64,000 bases of DNA from Paenibacillus sp. ACRRX (GCF_022346885.1 NZ_JAKRNK010000003.1:186001-250000), one strand, 5' to 3'; shown: positions 27,203 through 37,631, numbered from the stretch's first letter. Made by a program: numbers and translations. Notes: generated by a model not told the origin, from the sequence alone.

Positions 27203-29191
27203 TTATTTTTTTAATAAGCGAACGATTTTCTCTTTTACGTTGTCTGCTGTAAAACCGTATTGCGGAAGCAATACGGACGCAGGGGCTGATGCTCCAAACG
27301 TATCGATTCCAAGCACATCGCCATCCAGCCCAACGTACTTGTGCCAGCCAAAGGTTGCACCCATTTCAATAGCAAGACGAGCTCTGCAGTTATTAGGCAG
27401 CACAGACTCTTTATATTCCGCAGATTGTGCATCAAACAGTTCTTGAGAAGGCATGCTGACTACACGTACATCGATGCCTTCGATGATCAACGCGTCTTTT
27501 GCTTGCATCGCCAAGTTCACTTCGGACCCCGAAGCAATCAAAATAGCGTCAAGACGTTTGGATTCTGCTCCAATAACATAGGCACCGCGGCTTACCAGCT
27601 CCAAGCTGGACGTCTCCATCACTTCTAATGGCTGACGTGTCAATACGATTGAAGTAGGCGTACTCTTAGACTCCATCGCCAGCTTCCAAGCCCCTTGTGT
27701 CTCGCGAGCATCTGCAGGGCGAACCACGTTCATATTCGGAAGGGCACGCAAACCAGCCAACTGCTCGATCGGCTCGTGTGTAGGGCCGTCTTCGCCAACC
27801 GCAATACTATCATGTGTAAGTACGTAAGTCACTGGCACACTCATCAATGAAGATAAGCGCATAGCCGCTTTTAAATAATCGCTGAACACGAAGAATGTGC
27901 TTCCAAATACACGCAAGCCTTTGTGAACCGCCATACCATTCAGCATCGCACCCATCGCGAACTCACGCACGCCGTATTGCACGTTGCGGTTGCCTGGTTC
28001 TGCTGGTGTCAGCAATCCTTCCCCTTTAATCGTGGTCATATTGGAATGAGCCAAATCAGCGGAGCCACCAAGGAAGTAATTCACTTTAGACGCAATTGCG
28101 TTAATCGCATCATGGCTCGAGTTACGAGTCGCTTGTTGATAACCTGCTTCATGTGCAGGAAGGCTGTCAAAAGCATCCGCTGGAAGCTCGGACTGGATTG
28201 CCATCTGCAATTCGCTGTACAGCTCAGGATAAGCCGCTTGGTACTGTTCCATCATCGTTGTCCAAGCTGCCATTGCTGCTTGTCCACGTGCTGCCACTTG
28301 GTCTGCATAATGTGCGTACACGTCTTGTGGTACTGCAAAAGGCTCTTCTGTCCAATTATAAGCAGCCTTGGTTAACGCCGCTTCTTCAGCACCCAGCGGA
28401 GCTCCGTGCACAGCATTCGTACCTGCCTTGTTTGGAGCGCCAAAGCCGATTACCGTCTTCACTTCGATCAACGTTGGACGTGTCGTGTCGCGCTTAGCTT
28501 CTTCAATAGCTGCATGCAGCGCATCGATGTCGTTGCCGTTCTCAACGAGGATCGTCTGCCAACCGTATGCTTCGTACCGTTGACGTGTCTGTTCGGAGTA
28601 CGCTTCAGACAAATCGCCATCCAAGCAAATATCATTGGAATCATACAGCATAATGAGCTTGCCCAATTGCTGATGCCCTGCGAAAGAGCTCGCTTCCGCT
28701 GATACCCCTTCCATCAAGTCGCCATCTCCGCAAATAACATAGGTGTAGTGATCCACGATCGACAGTTGATCACGGTTGTACTTCGCTGCAAGATGCTGTT
28801 CAGCAAGTGCCATACCAATTGCCATTGCTACACCTTGGCCAAGCGGGCCTGTAGTAGCATCTACACCAGCCGTATGACCGAATTCAGGATGGCCTGGTGT
28901 CTTGGAGCCGTCTTGGCGGAACGCCTTGAGATCATCAATGGAAAGATCAAAGCCTGAAAGGTGAAGCAGTGAATACAAGAGCATAGAACCATGTCCTGCG
29001 GACAACACAAAGCGATCGCGGTTAAACCATTCTGGCGCCTGCGGATTCACTTGCAAATGCTTTGTCCACAACGTATATGCCATCGGCGCTGCACCCATAA
29101 CGATACCCGGATGGCCCGATTTGGATTTCTCTATAGCATCAATTCCTAATGTACGGATGCTGTGAATAGCTTGTTCTTGGATTGTACTCAT
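27203..29191 (-). CDS. tkt: Transketolase
   Basis: 662 residues, thiamine-diphosphate enzyme of the pentose phosphate pathway. Motifs: [18 protein letters not shown], the TPP/Mg loop GDGDLMEGV followed by [28 protein letters not shown] of the middle domain. ATG at 29191 is used; the longer ORF starts at a TTG within the GGGGGAAA ribosome binding site. It follows deoB by 45 bases on the same strand, which makes a deoB-tkt unit that feeds ribose-5-phosphate from nucleosides into central metabolism. Confidence 0.95.
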   Translation of the reverse strand: MSTIQEQAIHSIRTLGIDAIEKSKSGHPGIVMGAAPMAYTLWTKHLQVNPQAPEWFNRDRFVLSAGHGSMLLYSLLHLSGFDLSIDDLKAFRQDGSKTPGHPEFGHTAGVDATTGPLGQGVAMAIGMALAEQHLAAKYNRDQLSIVDHYTYVICGDGDLMEGVSAEASSFAGHQQLGKLIMLYDSNDICLDGDLSEAYSEQTRQRYEAYGWQTILVENGNDIDALHAAIEEAKRDTTRPTLIEVKTVIGFGAPNKAGTNAVHGAPLGAEEAALTKAAYNWTEEPFAVPQDVYAHYADQVAARGQAAMAAWTTMMEQYQAAYPELYSELQMAIQSELPADAFDSLPAHEAGYQQATRNSSHDAINAIASKVNYFLGGSADLAHSNMTTIKGEGLLTPAEPGNRNVQYGVREFAMGAMLNGMAVHKGLRVFGSTFFVFSDYLKAAMRLSSLMSVPVTYVLTHDSIAVGEDGPTHEPIEQLAGLRALPNMNVVRPADARETQGAWKLAMESKSTPTSIVLTRQPLEVMETSSLELVSRGAYVIGAESKRLDAILIASGSEVNLAMQAKDALIIEGIDVRVVSMPSQELFDAQSAEYKESVLPNNCRARLAIEMGATFGWHKYVGLDGDVLGIDTFGASAPASVLLPQYGFTADNVKEKIVRLLKK

Positions 29192-29236
29192 AAAGTCGAT
29201 TTCCCCCAATTTCTAACTTCACTCATTTGGCCTTGC

Positions 29237-30424
29237 TTATTTTTGTACACGCAACTGCTGCAAAAAGCTTTCGCCAATGCTCGGTGCTGTCACACCAAAG
29301 TTGTCGGCAATAGTCGCTGCTAGATCGGCAAATGTCGAACGTGTGCCGATAGACGCGGCTTCCTTGGCAAGCAGCGGGTTATAGATCAGCACCGGTACAT
29401 ACTCGCGAGTATGATCGGTACCTGGATGTATAGGGTCATTGCCGTGATCTGCCGTAATAATCAGCAGATCCTCTTCTCCCGTTCGTTCCATTAGTTCCGG
29501 AATATATTGATCGAACTCCTCTAGACAAGCTGCGTATCCTTGAGGATCACGACGGTGTCCGTATAAGGAATCAAAGTCAACCAGATTCGTAAACAGCAAT
29601 CCGTTAAAAGGCTGCTCCAACAAACGGATATTCGTCTGAATACCATCCAAGTTGCTCTTTGTCGGATGAGAAGCTGTAATACCTTGGCCTGTAAAAATGT
29701 CATTAATCTTACCAATCGAAATGACATCGTGTCCTGCCTCTTTTAAATGAGTCAGCACAGTATCACCAAATGGATCCAACGCATAATCATGTCGGTTTGG
29801 CGTACGTTTAAATGCGCCTGGCTCCCCTACATATGGTCTTGCGATAATACGTCCAACTACATATGGATCGTGCAAAGTCATTTCTCTCGCAATCTCGCAT
29901 GCACGATACAACTCTTCCAAGGGGATAATGTCCTCATGGGCTGCAAGCTGGAAGACGCTGTCCGCAGATGTATAAACAATCCATGCCCCTGTCTTCATTT
30001 GCTCCTCGCCATACTCATCGAGAATGACAGTACCTGAGGACGGTTTGTTTCCGATAACTTTGCGTCCTGTCAACTCTTCAAACTTGCTGATCAATTCTTC
30101 CGGGAATCCGTCAGGGTACACTTGGAATGGAACTTCGACCTTAAGTCCCATCAGCTCCCAATGGCCAGTCATCGTATCTTTACCTACCGATACTTCAGCC
30201 ATCTTGCCATAGCTTGCTTGCGGATGTTCTACTGCAGGAACAGCAGATAAAGGCGCAATGTTACCAAGACCCAACGCTGTCAAATTAGGCAGCTTTATTG
30301 TCGGCACCTGCTCACAAATATGTCCAAGCGTATGGCTGCCTGTATCTCCAAAGTCAGGAGCATCCGGGAGCTCGCCAATTCCGACACTATCCATCACAAT
30401 GACATTAATCCGTTTGAACTTCAT
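29237..30424 (-). CDS. deoB: Phosphopentomutase
   Basis: 395 residues. Interconverts (deoxy)ribose-1-phosphate and -5-phosphate in nucleoside catabolism. Alkaline-phosphatase-superfamily metal motifs are present: [20 protein letters not shown] at the N-terminus and [21 protein letters not shown] near the C-terminus. ATG at 30424 is chosen over 30487 because CGGAGGG lies nine bases before it. A consensus cre site about 120 bases upstream fits catabolite repression, as known for deo genes of Bacillus. Confidence 0.95.
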   Translation of the reverse strand: MKFKRINVIVMDSVGIGELPDAPDFGDTGSHTLGHICEQVPTIKLPNLTALGLGNIAPLSAVPAVEHPQASYGKMAEVSVGKDTMTGHWELMGLKVEVPFQVYPDGFPEELISKFEELTGRKVIGNKPSSGTVILDEYGEEQMKTGAWIVYTSADSVFQLAAHEDIIPLEELYRACEIAREMTLHDPYVVGRIIARPYVGEPGAFKRTPNRHDYALDPFGDTVLTHLKEAGHDVISIGKINDIFTGQGITASHPTKSNLDGIQTNIRLLEQPFNGLLFTNLVDFDSLYGHRRDPQGYAACLEEFDQYIPELMERTGEEDLLIITADHGNDPIHPGTDHTREYVPVLIYNPLLAKEAASIGTRSTFADLAATIADNFGVTAPSIGESFLQQLRVQK

Positions 30425-30544
30425 ATAACATATCCCTCCGTTTGATAGAGTGAAATCTAAAAAATAAGCCAGCTTGGTGTACGCCATTGATTTGAGACTA
30501 TTTATTTTATACTAGAATGATAAAAAAATCGCGGACAAGTGTCC

Positions 30545-30559
30545 TGTTATCGCTTACAT
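30545..30559. promoter_or_regulatory. Consensus cre site upstream of deoB
   Basis: Read on the minus strand ATGTAAGCGATAACA fits WTGNAANCGNWNNCW at every defined position. It lies about 120 bases before the deoB start, upstream of an AT-rich promoter-like zone (TATAAAAT near 30505). Confidence 0.6.
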
Positions 30560-30711
30560 AAATGAAGTCGCAAAGCGCCTTCATGAAGGCCAGCATGGCT
30601 CCACTATATCAGCAATTTCTTTATTTCTCAGTTATCCCTCTCACGCTTATTTTGTTAACTGTTTCACATAAATCGAGCTTATCTCCTTACATGAAAAATG
30701 GATCAACGCCT

Positions 30712-30740
30712 AAATGTTCCACGGGGAACGTGAAACATTT
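30712..30740. repeat. Inverted repeat resembling a split parS
   Basis: AAATGTTCCACG and CGTGAAACATTT form a 12-base imperfect palindrome with a five-base centre (GGGAA). The two outer halves TGTTCCAC and GTGAAACA equal the halves of the ParB site TGTTNCACGTGAAACA, but separated by seven extra bases. It sits in a gene-free stretch. Confidence 0.45.
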
Positions 30741-30891
30741 GGAAATTCTCCTCCCCCTGTCTAAGATTTTGGAGCATCATTTTGCCTTATATCCTAGCAC
30801 TAATTTCTTCTTTGTGTTTGGATGATGATCTGTTGTCTAAATCCCTGCCAGTATCCCAAACCTGAGCTATTGGGATAGTGACGCTAAGATA

Positions 30892-30924
30892 GAACTAAAC
30901 CGGAACTAAACGGGAACTAGACGG
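30892..30924 (+). repeat. Three tandem 11-base repeats
   Basis: GAACTAAACCG, GAACTAAACGG and GAACTAGACGG follow each other without gap. The 11-base period is one helical turn, as in arrays bound by response regulators; about 200 bases upstream of the peptidase gene. Confidence 0.7.
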
Positions 30925-31122
30925 CAGAAGATTAAATCGGCATCAAAGTAAGCGTTCCTCCATAAGTCTCCAACACGTACGGATAACTCCAAAATAACTA
31001 CTTTCTATTGTCATCACCGACTGGAGCATGCTCAGCTATTCGCATTTTGTGAGTGAACATGGTATCTTCGAATTATTGTACATAAGCCAGCCGTTACATT
31101 TCACACAGAAAGGATGAATCAA

Positions 31123-32211
31123 ATGAGTCATACGTTAAATACGCTGATTGCCACGATGGAGGCCGAGCATTGGGACGCGATTCTAGTCACAGACCCGAAG
31201 CATGTATATTACATTACTGGCTTCGCCTGTGATCCACATGAGCGCTTCCTCGGAATCGTGTTGGCAAAAGGACAAGAGCCTGTATTAATAGTACCCGCGC
31301 TTGATGCCGACAAAGCAGCAGCTGTATCATCCATCACACGTATTGCCACGCATTTGGATACAGATAACCCTTATGACATTTTAAAGCAGCAATTGCCCGA
31401 CACGATAAAAACATTCGGCTTGGAGAAAGCCCACATGACCGTACAGCGTTATGAATCACTTCAAGCTGTCGTGCAAGCTGAACAGTATGCGGACATTGGA
31501 GCAGTACTGCAGTCGCTGCGTGTCATTAAGTCAGAGGAAGAGATCGAGCGGCTGCAAGCCGCAGTGGATTGCATTGAGACGGTACTTGACAATGTCGTCC
31601 GCCGAGTCCGTATCGGAATGACGGAGGCGGAAGTAGTAGCGGATCTGGAATATGAGATGAAGAAACAAGGTGCAGAAGGCCCTTCTTTCTCTACCATGGT
31701 GCTGGCAGGAGATAATTCTGCCTTGCCGCATGGTGTACCTGGGCAGCGTGTCATTCAAGCGGGCGACCTGCTATTGTTTGACTTGGGCGTGTACTTGAAT
31801 GGCTATGCCTCTGATATTACACGGACTTTTGCCGTTGGGGAGATTAGTGATGAGCTGAAGGAAATATATAATACGGTGCTGGCTGCCAATGAAGCGGCAA
31901 TTGCCGCGGTGCGCCCAGGCATCACGTACGCCTCGCTTGACCAGACAGCCCGGCAGGTTATTACGGATAAAGGCTACGGCCCTTATTTTAGTCACCGTCT
32001 CGGCCACGGGCTCGGCATCGATGTCCACGAATACCCATCTATTCATGATCAGAATGAAGCTTTATTGGAACCGGGACATGTATTTACTATTGAACCTGGG
32101 GTCTATGTTCAAGGAAAAGGCGGAGTTCGAATCGAGGATGACGTTGTCGTCACCAAAGAAGGTGTACGAGTACTCACGTCCTATCCCAAGCAATTAACCA
32201 TCATCGGATAA
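31123..32211 (+). CDS. M24-family Xaa-Pro aminopeptidase/dipeptidase
   Basis: 362 residues. Two domains: creatinase-like N-terminal half and pita-bread C-terminal half with all five metal ligands visible: DLGVYLNGYASDITRTF (two Asp), HRLGHGLGIDVHE (His), FTIEPGVY (Glu) and VRIEDDVV (Glu). Cleaves peptides next to proline in the cytoplasm. ATG at 31123 is preferred because AAAGG lies nine bases before it; the ATG at 31114 abuts the site. Similar to PepQ/YqhT-type proteins. Stands alone. Confidence 0.92.
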   Translation: MSHTLNTLIATMEAEHWDAILVTDPKHVYYITGFACDPHERFLGIVLAKGQEPVLIVPALDADKAAAVSSITRIATHLDTDNPYDILKQQLPDTIKTFGLEKAHMTVQRYESLQAVVQAEQYADIGAVLQSLRVIKSEEEIERLQAAVDCIETVLDNVVRRVRIGMTEAEVVADLEYEMKKQGAEGPSFSTMVLAGDNSALPHGVPGQRVIQAGDLLLFDLGVYLNGYASDITRTFAVGEISDELKEIYNTVLAANEAAIAAVRPGITYASLDQTARQVITDKGYGPYFSHRLGHGLGIDVHEYPSIHDQNEALLEPGHVFTIEPGVYVQGKGGVRIEDDVVVTKEGVRVLTSYPKQLTIIG

Positions 32212-32247
32212 TCACTGTTAGTTCATGTCACTCTTATATGTATAAAG

Positions 32248-32322
32248 TGGTGTGCTCCTCGTATGTACTGTGGGTAGATTTAGCTACAGTACAATTACGA
32301 TGAAGCACACCATTTTGTTTTA
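32248..32322 (+). terminator. Large hairpin terminator after the M24 peptidase
   Basis: TGGTGTGCT (32248-32256) pairs with AGCACACCA (32304-32312), with an inner stem TGTACTGT/ACAGTACA, followed by TTTTGTTTT. It overlaps the stop of the convergent hydrolase gene. Confidence 0.8.
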
Positions 32323-33189
32323 ATTCCGTCCTGCTTCGACTAATTTACGGGCAACAAGTTCTGGGTCATTATGAAACGGTGTCATATGGTCGCCATGCGC
32401 CGTGATGAGTCGGAACAAGCCGAGACGGCTTGACATGTGTGGATGCCACCCATACTGCTCTCCTTGAGGCAGGGCGATGTCATCCGTGAGATACAAATAG
32501 CTGCGTGGCGTGGTCAGTTGATAGAACTTGGCAAGATTCAGCTTCTCGAAGACAGGACCTGCTGGCTCAGGCGTCACCGTCTTATATACAGCTTGGGCAA
32601 GCCCTAGGTCAGCGTTGTTCATAAACGTCTCTCTCCAGACCGGAAATGGAAGCATCACGGTGTTATCCTTTGAGGCGGCAGCAGCGTCTGCCCACTGCTT
32701 TTTCACCTGAAGTGGAGCTTCATCTGCTGCACTGTAACCATCTCGAACAACAAATGCATCCATAAAGACCATTCGCCGCAGGAGATCAGGTATTTGCTCC
32801 GCTGCTTTGGCGATGACAGTCCCACCAAAACTGTGACCAACAAGGACGATGTTCTTCAAGTTATTCCGCTTGATGGGGTCCAATACAGCCTTTACGTAAT
32901 CAGCGTGAGTAACGTTCTTATTAGCATCTTTGCCATGGCCAGGCAAATTCGGCGTATAGACGGTATGTCCCAGCTTACGCAGCTCGGCAGCTGTTTTATC
33001 CCAATAGCTGGAGTCGCCCCAAGCCCCATGTACTAGGACAAAAGTTAAAGGTTCCTGCTTCGTATCAAGCACAAGCTGATGAGCACCTGCATAATTCAGC
33101 GCTTGTACATGTAACGGACACACAGGGAGCAGCAGCATACCCAGAATCAGCAAGCTCATGACTGTGACAGCAGATCGCATTTTGTTCAT
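32320..33189 (-). CDS. Secreted alpha/beta hydrolase (esterase-like)
   Basis: 289 residues. Signal peptide with hydrophobic core VMSLLILGMLLLPVCPL. Alpha/beta-hydrolase landmarks: oxyanion strand FVLVHGAWGDSSYW, nucleophile elbow LVGHSFGGTV, and catalytic His in ITAHGDHMTPFHND close to the end. Resembles the EstC/salicylate-esterase-like group of carboxylesterases; substrate is not deducible. GGAGG precedes ATG at good spacing. Monocistronic between two terminators. Confidence 0.88.
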   Translation of the reverse strand: MNKMRSAVTVMSLLILGMLLLPVCPLHVQALNYAGAHQLVLDTKQEPLTFVLVHGAWGDSSYWDKTAAELRKLGHTVYTPNLPGHGKDANKNVTHADYVKAVLDPIKRNNLKNIVLVGHSFGGTVIAKAAEQIPDLLRRMVFMDAFVVRDGYSAADEAPLQVKKQWADAAAASKDNTVMLPFPVWRETFMNNADLGLAQAVYKTVTPEPAGPVFEKLNLAKFYQLTTPRSYLYLTDDIALPQGEQYGWHPHMSSRLGLFRLITAHGDHMTPFHNDPELVARKLVEAGRN

Positions 33190-33302
33190 GTAAATTCCTC
33201 CTTAACCTGTAACTGCATCACCTATAAATTGCACAACTTCTCGGTTTTTACTCCTATGTCCCCATCATTCCTGACATTAAGCCCACACATCGTTTAGTAA
33301 AG

Positions 33303-33347
33303 TAAAAAAAGACCGCTCTTGGCAGGTATGCCGCCAAGAGCAGTCTT
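33303..33347 (-). terminator. Terminator of the GH38-GH125-transporter operon
   Basis: A 14-base stem with one mismatch (AGACCGCTCTTGGC with GCCAAGAGCAGTCT) is followed on the minus strand by seven Ts. Confidence 0.92.
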
Positions 33348-33378
33348 ATTATTGAAATGGGCTGGAGTGTTCCATTTC

Positions 33379-36099
33379 TTATTGTTTTTTAACGCCCACC
33401 GTAAAGATTTCAGCCGATCCAAGATCAACGGATACTTCTTGCGAACTGTTCGTATACAGTGCCTCGCCCAATACTTCCATCACGTTACTACGATAGAAAC
33501 GTCTAACGCGTTCAGGCAATTTCACAGACAGCTTACGCGGCTCATGTGCCATGTTGTACCAGCGGGCTACCATATCGCCTGTTTCTTCTGCCATCTTCAG
33601 CGAGGAAAACGCCACTTGCTCGCCTTCCCATGCGATAAAGGCATACTCAGCTGGGAATTGAGCAGCATGAACATCCGTCTGACGAGTCAGGAATGGTACT
33701 GGGAAGCTGTACGCCTCTGCAAATGCACCTGATGTAACCACATCAGCCTCGTGCGGAATGATCGCATATTCAGCCGTATTGATACCTAAGCACTGGGCTT
33801 CTGGTGTTGGGAAGTAACCCCAGTCACCAAGCTCGCCCGATGAACGAAGCAGTGTAACTGCAATCGTATTTTTATTGTCTTGTGACACTTCGTATTCGCA
33901 GAGACCTTTGTTAGCAACTGTTAAGCCAAGCTTGCCATCACTTACGCTGACAAATGCTTGCTGATGCTGGTCGTTGCTAGTGTTCTGCCATTCCTTAGCA
34001 GGAATGTTGTTACGGCTAGCCACTTCGAAGATCGAATCGGCTACATGCGTCTCCGCCTGGAAGCCGGTCGGGAACAATGCGCGTACGCGATGATCCTTCG
34101 ATTTGTTATCCATCGTTACATGTACATCCACACGTTTTGCACCGCGGTCCAGCGTATAACGAGTCACGATATGGAACGGTACCAACTCCGTTGAGCGCTG
34201 CGCTTTACGAGTAGGGAAGTCCACGATATCGATTTGTTCTTGCTGCAGCGTCTCATCTGCTGAAACCGGGATGCTCCAATTATGCGCAACTTCGATGACA
34301 GCACGGAACGGTGAGTTCTCAACTACTTTACGTTCAGCTTTCACATCTGCTGTCGTAAGCGGAGTCGAACCCTCTGGCATACGGAACATATACTCGTTAC
34401 CGATATCCCCGGCATCTTCGTACACGTTAATGCCTTCATATACATGACCTGTCTGTTTGTCCGTCATGCGAATAGATCCGTTCTCAAGCACTTCGGCTTT
34501 CAAACGTTCGTTTTCCAGCGCAAAGTCTTCTGTCGCCAAGTTAGCCACTGCCTGCTTCGCTGCTCCTGGAACCCATGCCAACGTCTGGTAACCAAATGCC
34601 GGTACGTCAGATGCTTGCACACGTACTTTAATGATACGTGCCATGTACGGTTGACGGAATTTGTCTTTCGGCAAATCATAGCCAAACATTACACCCGCAT
34701 CTTCCCATTCACAATCGAGCACATTACCAGCTGCGTCAACCACAGCGCCTGCCTCAACTGGCTCTACCTTCATTTCTTTTGCCAACACAGTAGGGTGAGC
34801 TTCGCTGAAATAACGACGCTTCAATTCAAGCGTAACTTCGACTACACCATTGCGGTTATATCCCGCTGTATTAAATACCGTGAACGGAATAGCTTGCTTA
34901 CCATCAAATACGCTTGTATCAATGGTAGGCATTAACGCATCCAAAGACTCGTTAATTATCATTTCCGTCATATGCTTTGACTTTTCAAAACGAGTCACCA
35001 TCTCGCGATGAACTTCGTCAACCGAACAGCCACAAATGCTGTCATGCGGGTGGTTCTGCATCAAAGTCTTCCACGCATACACAAACAGGTGATGCGGGTA
35101 AGGCTTGCCCACTTGGTGTGCGATTGTCGCTAGCGGCTCTGCCACTTTCTCCAGCAGCGTCTGGTTCTCGGCGTTCATCTGCTTCAAATACACACGGGAA
35201 GAAGCAGTGTTCACCAGTGTGTACCAGCCATCTGTACGTTGGCTGCGCAGTTCGCCTTCCACTGTCTGCAAGTTCTCAGGAAGCTCCTTAAACACGTCAT
35301 CCACGTATTCGTTAAAGCTGGAATGAACAAAGTCCGTATCTGGGAACAATTTCTTTGCAACCTCAATTGCCTTGGACAAATCTGTTTGAATCGGCTGATG
35401 GTCGCATCCATTCATAAACAACAGATGGTTCGTAGAAGCAAATTTCTCCGCATCCGGAATTCGTTTCTCCCAATAAGCGAGCGCTTGCGGCTCGTCAACC
35501 GGCACTTCCATCCCGTTACAATACCAGTTCGCGAACAGAATACCTACCACGCGGGAACCATCTGGCGATTGCCATACCATCTCAGAATATGGAGATTCGT
35601 AAGAAGCATCATCAGACACTTGGTTGTTGAAGCCTGTCGGCTTTACTCCGCGACCGAATACAGCCACATCAATGTTAGCTTGCTTCAAGATTTGCGGCGC
35701 TTGTCCCATATTGCCGAAGGAATCTGGGAAATAACCAACCTTGGAGATCAAGCCGCCATATTGCTTCGCGTCTCGGTGACCGATTTGCAAGTTGCGGATG
35801 TTGGACTCACTGCTTGTCAGGAACTCATCTTGCAGGATGTACCAAGGTCCAATTTGAATGCGTCCCTCACGAATATAATGCTCAACTTTGTCTTTCATTT
35901 CTGGTCTAACTTGGAAGTAATCCTCCAATATGATCGTCTGTCCATCCAAATGGAAGCTTTTGAAATCCGGATCACGATCAAGCGTCTCCAGCAAAGTGTC
36001 CATCAACTCAATTAGAAGTGCATGATGATACTCATAAGGCATATACCATTCGCGGTCCCAGTGGGTGTGCGATATAATGTGTGCTGTCTTTTTAGCCAT
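33379..36099 (-). CDS. Glycoside hydrolase family 38 alpha-mannosidase
   Basis: 906 residues, cytoplasmic (no signal). Canonical GH38 N-terminus SHTHWDREW (10-18) with zinc ligands H11, H13... and D15, and nucleophile D126 in YFPDSFGNMGQ. The metal His near the middle is in NHPHDSICGCS. A helical three-helix-bundle region and two beta domains follow, as in bacterial GH38 enzymes of this length. It releases mannose from alpha-mannosides. Last gene of a leftward operon behind GH125 (44 bases), so the two presumably cleave different linkages of one imported glycan. Confidence 0.94.
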   Translation of the reverse strand: MAKKTAHIISHTHWDREWYMPYEYHHALLIELMDTLLETLDRDPDFKSFHLDGQTIILEDYFQVRPEMKDKVEHYIREGRIQIGPWYILQDEFLTSSESNIRNLQIGHRDAKQYGGLISKVGYFPDSFGNMGQAPQILKQANIDVAVFGRGVKPTGFNNQVSDDASYESPYSEMVWQSPDGSRVVGILFANWYCNGMEVPVDEPQALAYWEKRIPDAEKFASTNHLLFMNGCDHQPIQTDLSKAIEVAKKLFPDTDFVHSSFNEYVDDVFKELPENLQTVEGELRSQRTDGWYTLVNTASSRVYLKQMNAENQTLLEKVAEPLATIAHQVGKPYPHHLFVYAWKTLMQNHPHDSICGCSVDEVHREMVTRFEKSKHMTEMIINESLDALMPTIDTSVFDGKQAIPFTVFNTAGYNRNGVVEVTLELKRRYFSEAHPTVLAKEMKVEPVEAGAVVDAAGNVLDCEWEDAGVMFGYDLPKDKFRQPYMARIIKVRVQASDVPAFGYQTLAWVPGAAKQAVANLATEDFALENERLKAEVLENGSIRMTDKQTGHVYEGINVYEDAGDIGNEYMFRMPEGSTPLTTADVKAERKVVENSPFRAVIEVAHNWSIPVSADETLQQEQIDIVDFPTRKAQRSTELVPFHIVTRYTLDRGAKRVDVHVTMDNKSKDHRVRALFPTGFQAETHVADSIFEVASRNNIPAKEWQNTSNDQHQQAFVSVSDGKLGLTVANKGLCEYEVSQDNKNTIAVTLLRSSGELGDWGYFPTPEAQCLGINTAEYAIIPHEADVVTSGAFAEAYSFPVPFLTRQTDVHAAQFPAEYAFIAWEGEQVAFSSLKMAEETGDMVARWYNMAHEPRKLSVKLPERVRRFYRSNVMEVLGEALYTNSSQEVSVDLGSAEIFTVGVKKQ

Positions 36100-36143
36100 T
36101 GTTATAACTCTCCCTTCTGCTCATGAAACCTATATCAATCGAA

Positions 36144-37427
36144 TTAGTTGTTCAACCAGTATGTGCGGTAAATCAATTCTGAAAACAAGCTGTTGGACCA
36201 TGCAAACCATTCGCGTGTAAATACTTTGGCATCATCCGCATGGAAGCCTTCATGCATATAGCCTGTATCAGCGTCAGTTGTTGTCAGCAGCTTGATCAAT
36301 CCTTCAACCTCATCCTGCTTATCTGCCGTCAAGCCTTGCATAGACAAAGCAATATGCCAGATATGGCGATCAGGAGTATGCGGGCTTCCGATTCCTTGTG
36401 CCTGCTCTCCACTGAAATAATAAGGATTGTCTTCGCTCAGAATAAAGCGGCGTGTATTTTGATAAATCGGATCATCCGCTGTTGTATAGCCCAAATAAGG
36501 AATCGCGAGCAAGCTCGGCACGTTAGCATCGTCCATCAGGTTGTAATTGCCGAAACCATCTGTCTCGTATGCATATATTTTGCCGTATTTCGGGTGGTGG
36601 AAGATACCATAAGTTTGAATGCCTTCCTCAATCTCATCCTTCAGACGACGTGCTTTATCCGCAAATGGACCATCCTCATAAATCTCAGTTGCAATTTCTT
36701 CGAGGTAGCGCAGTATGACAACGGCAAACATGTTTGCTGGAATCAAATATCCAAACGTACATGCATCATCACTAGGACGGAATGCAGACCATGTCATGCC
36801 TGTGTAGTTAACCGGCATACCCATGCCGTTATTTTTGAGTGTATCTGTCTTGCGGCAGTCCATCCGGCTGAAACGGTAAGGAGACTGTTCAAAGTGATGC
36901 TGCTCCGTCGTCCACAGATTCATAATGATCGTCGCAACCGTCTTGAATTCACCTGTGAAGAGAGACGTATCACCTGTTGTCTTCCAATACAAGTAAGCCA
37001 GTTGGATCGGATAACAAAGCGAATCAATCTCATATTTGCGTTCCCATACCCAACCATTCAGCTCCGTGTTATCACGGTGATGAATCTCATCTAGTGCAAC
37101 AGGCGTTTCATTAAACGCATTTGCATAAGGGTCGATTTGGATGTATTTCATTTGCTTGCGTACCAATCCTGCAATGATACGGCGAATATCAGCATCATCT
37201 TTTGCAAGCGGCAAGTATTGACGTACTTGTGCACTGGAATCGCGCAGCCACATTGCTGGAATATCACCAGTAAATACGTAAGAAGTATCATCATCATGCA
37301 GCTTTGTAGTCGTTTGCAGCGTATTAGGGAAGCAATTAAGGAACAATTGCTTTAATTTCGGATTATCAGACAATTTCGTATTGGCTTCTTCCATCACGCG
37401 AAGCACGGCTTGGGGTAGACGTTCCAT
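36144..37427 (-). CDS. Glycoside hydrolase family 125 exo-alpha-1,6-mannosidase
   Basis: 427 residues. All-alpha barrel enzyme; GH125 enzymes are metal-independent inverting exo-alpha-1,6-mannosidases (family knowledge). Visible family sequences: FTGDIPAMWLRDSSAQVRQYLP, KYEIDSLCYPIQLAY, FRPSDDACTFGYLIPANMFA (candidate general acid D220) and GYMHEGFHADD (candidate base E393); these positions agree with my memory of the characterised pneumococcal enzyme. ATG at 37427 is chosen over 37454 because AAGGAG lies nine bases before it. No signal peptide. Pairs with the GH38 gene downstream to dismantle mannose-rich glycans after import. Confidence 0.93.
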   Translation of the reverse strand: MERLPQAVLRVMEEANTKLSDNPKLKQLFLNCFPNTLQTTTKLHDDDTSYVFTGDIPAMWLRDSSAQVRQYLPLAKDDADIRRIIAGLVRKQMKYIQIDPYANAFNETPVALDEIHHRDNTELNGWVWERKYEIDSLCYPIQLAYLYWKTTGDTSLFTGEFKTVATIIMNLWTTEQHHFEQSPYRFSRMDCRKTDTLKNNGMGMPVNYTGMTWSAFRPSDDACTFGYLIPANMFAVVILRYLEEIATEIYEDGPFADKARRLKDEIEEGIQTYGIFHHPKYGKIYAYETDGFGNYNLMDDANVPSLLAIPYLGYTTADDPIYQNTRRFILSEDNPYYFSGEQAQGIGSPHTPDRHIWHIALSMQGLTADKQDEVEGLIKLLTTTDADTGYMHEGFHADDAKVFTREWFAWSNSLFSELIYRTYWLNN

Positions 37428-37508
37428 GTCGGCTCTCTCCTTATCTCTAACCATATCAATATTAATCTATTAGAGTATATGCTCATTTCTACTCTTGAAA
37501 ATGAAACA

Positions 37509-37540
37509 CAATCAGGTGAAGCGAATGCTCCACCTGATTG
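37509..37540 (-). terminator. Intercistronic hairpin between binding protein and GH125 genes
   Basis: A perfect 10-base stem CAATCAGGTG (37509-37518) with CACCTGATTG (37531-37540). On the minus strand TGTTTCATTTT follows, a loose T-tract. Likely a leaky terminator or 3' stabiliser that keeps binding-protein transcripts above those of the hydrolases. Confidence 0.6.
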
Positions 37541-37631
37541 CACGGGATATTCATTTCGCTTTTGGCATATTGTTCATTCCTGTTGTCAAATCTGCAAAGG
37601 TGAAATGAATGCCGTTTTGCTAGCCTGCTAA

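Larger units (their letters stand above)
30425..31122. other. Long gene-free region with several cis elements
   Basis: A 698-base gap between divergent deoB and the M24 peptidase gene. Besides the cre site and split-parS-like palindrome it holds a perfect 8-base hairpin (TATCCCAA 30852-30859 with TTGGGATA 30870-30877) and three 11-base tandem repeats at 30892-30924. An 87-codon plus-strand ORF (30562-30825) has no ribosome binding site and no recognisable homology, and is not called. Confidence 0.5.

Noticed and set aside
30562-30825. 87-codon plus-strand ORF in the deoB-peptidase gap
   Set aside because: No ribosome binding site, low-complexity composition, and it covers the palindrome at 30712-30740.
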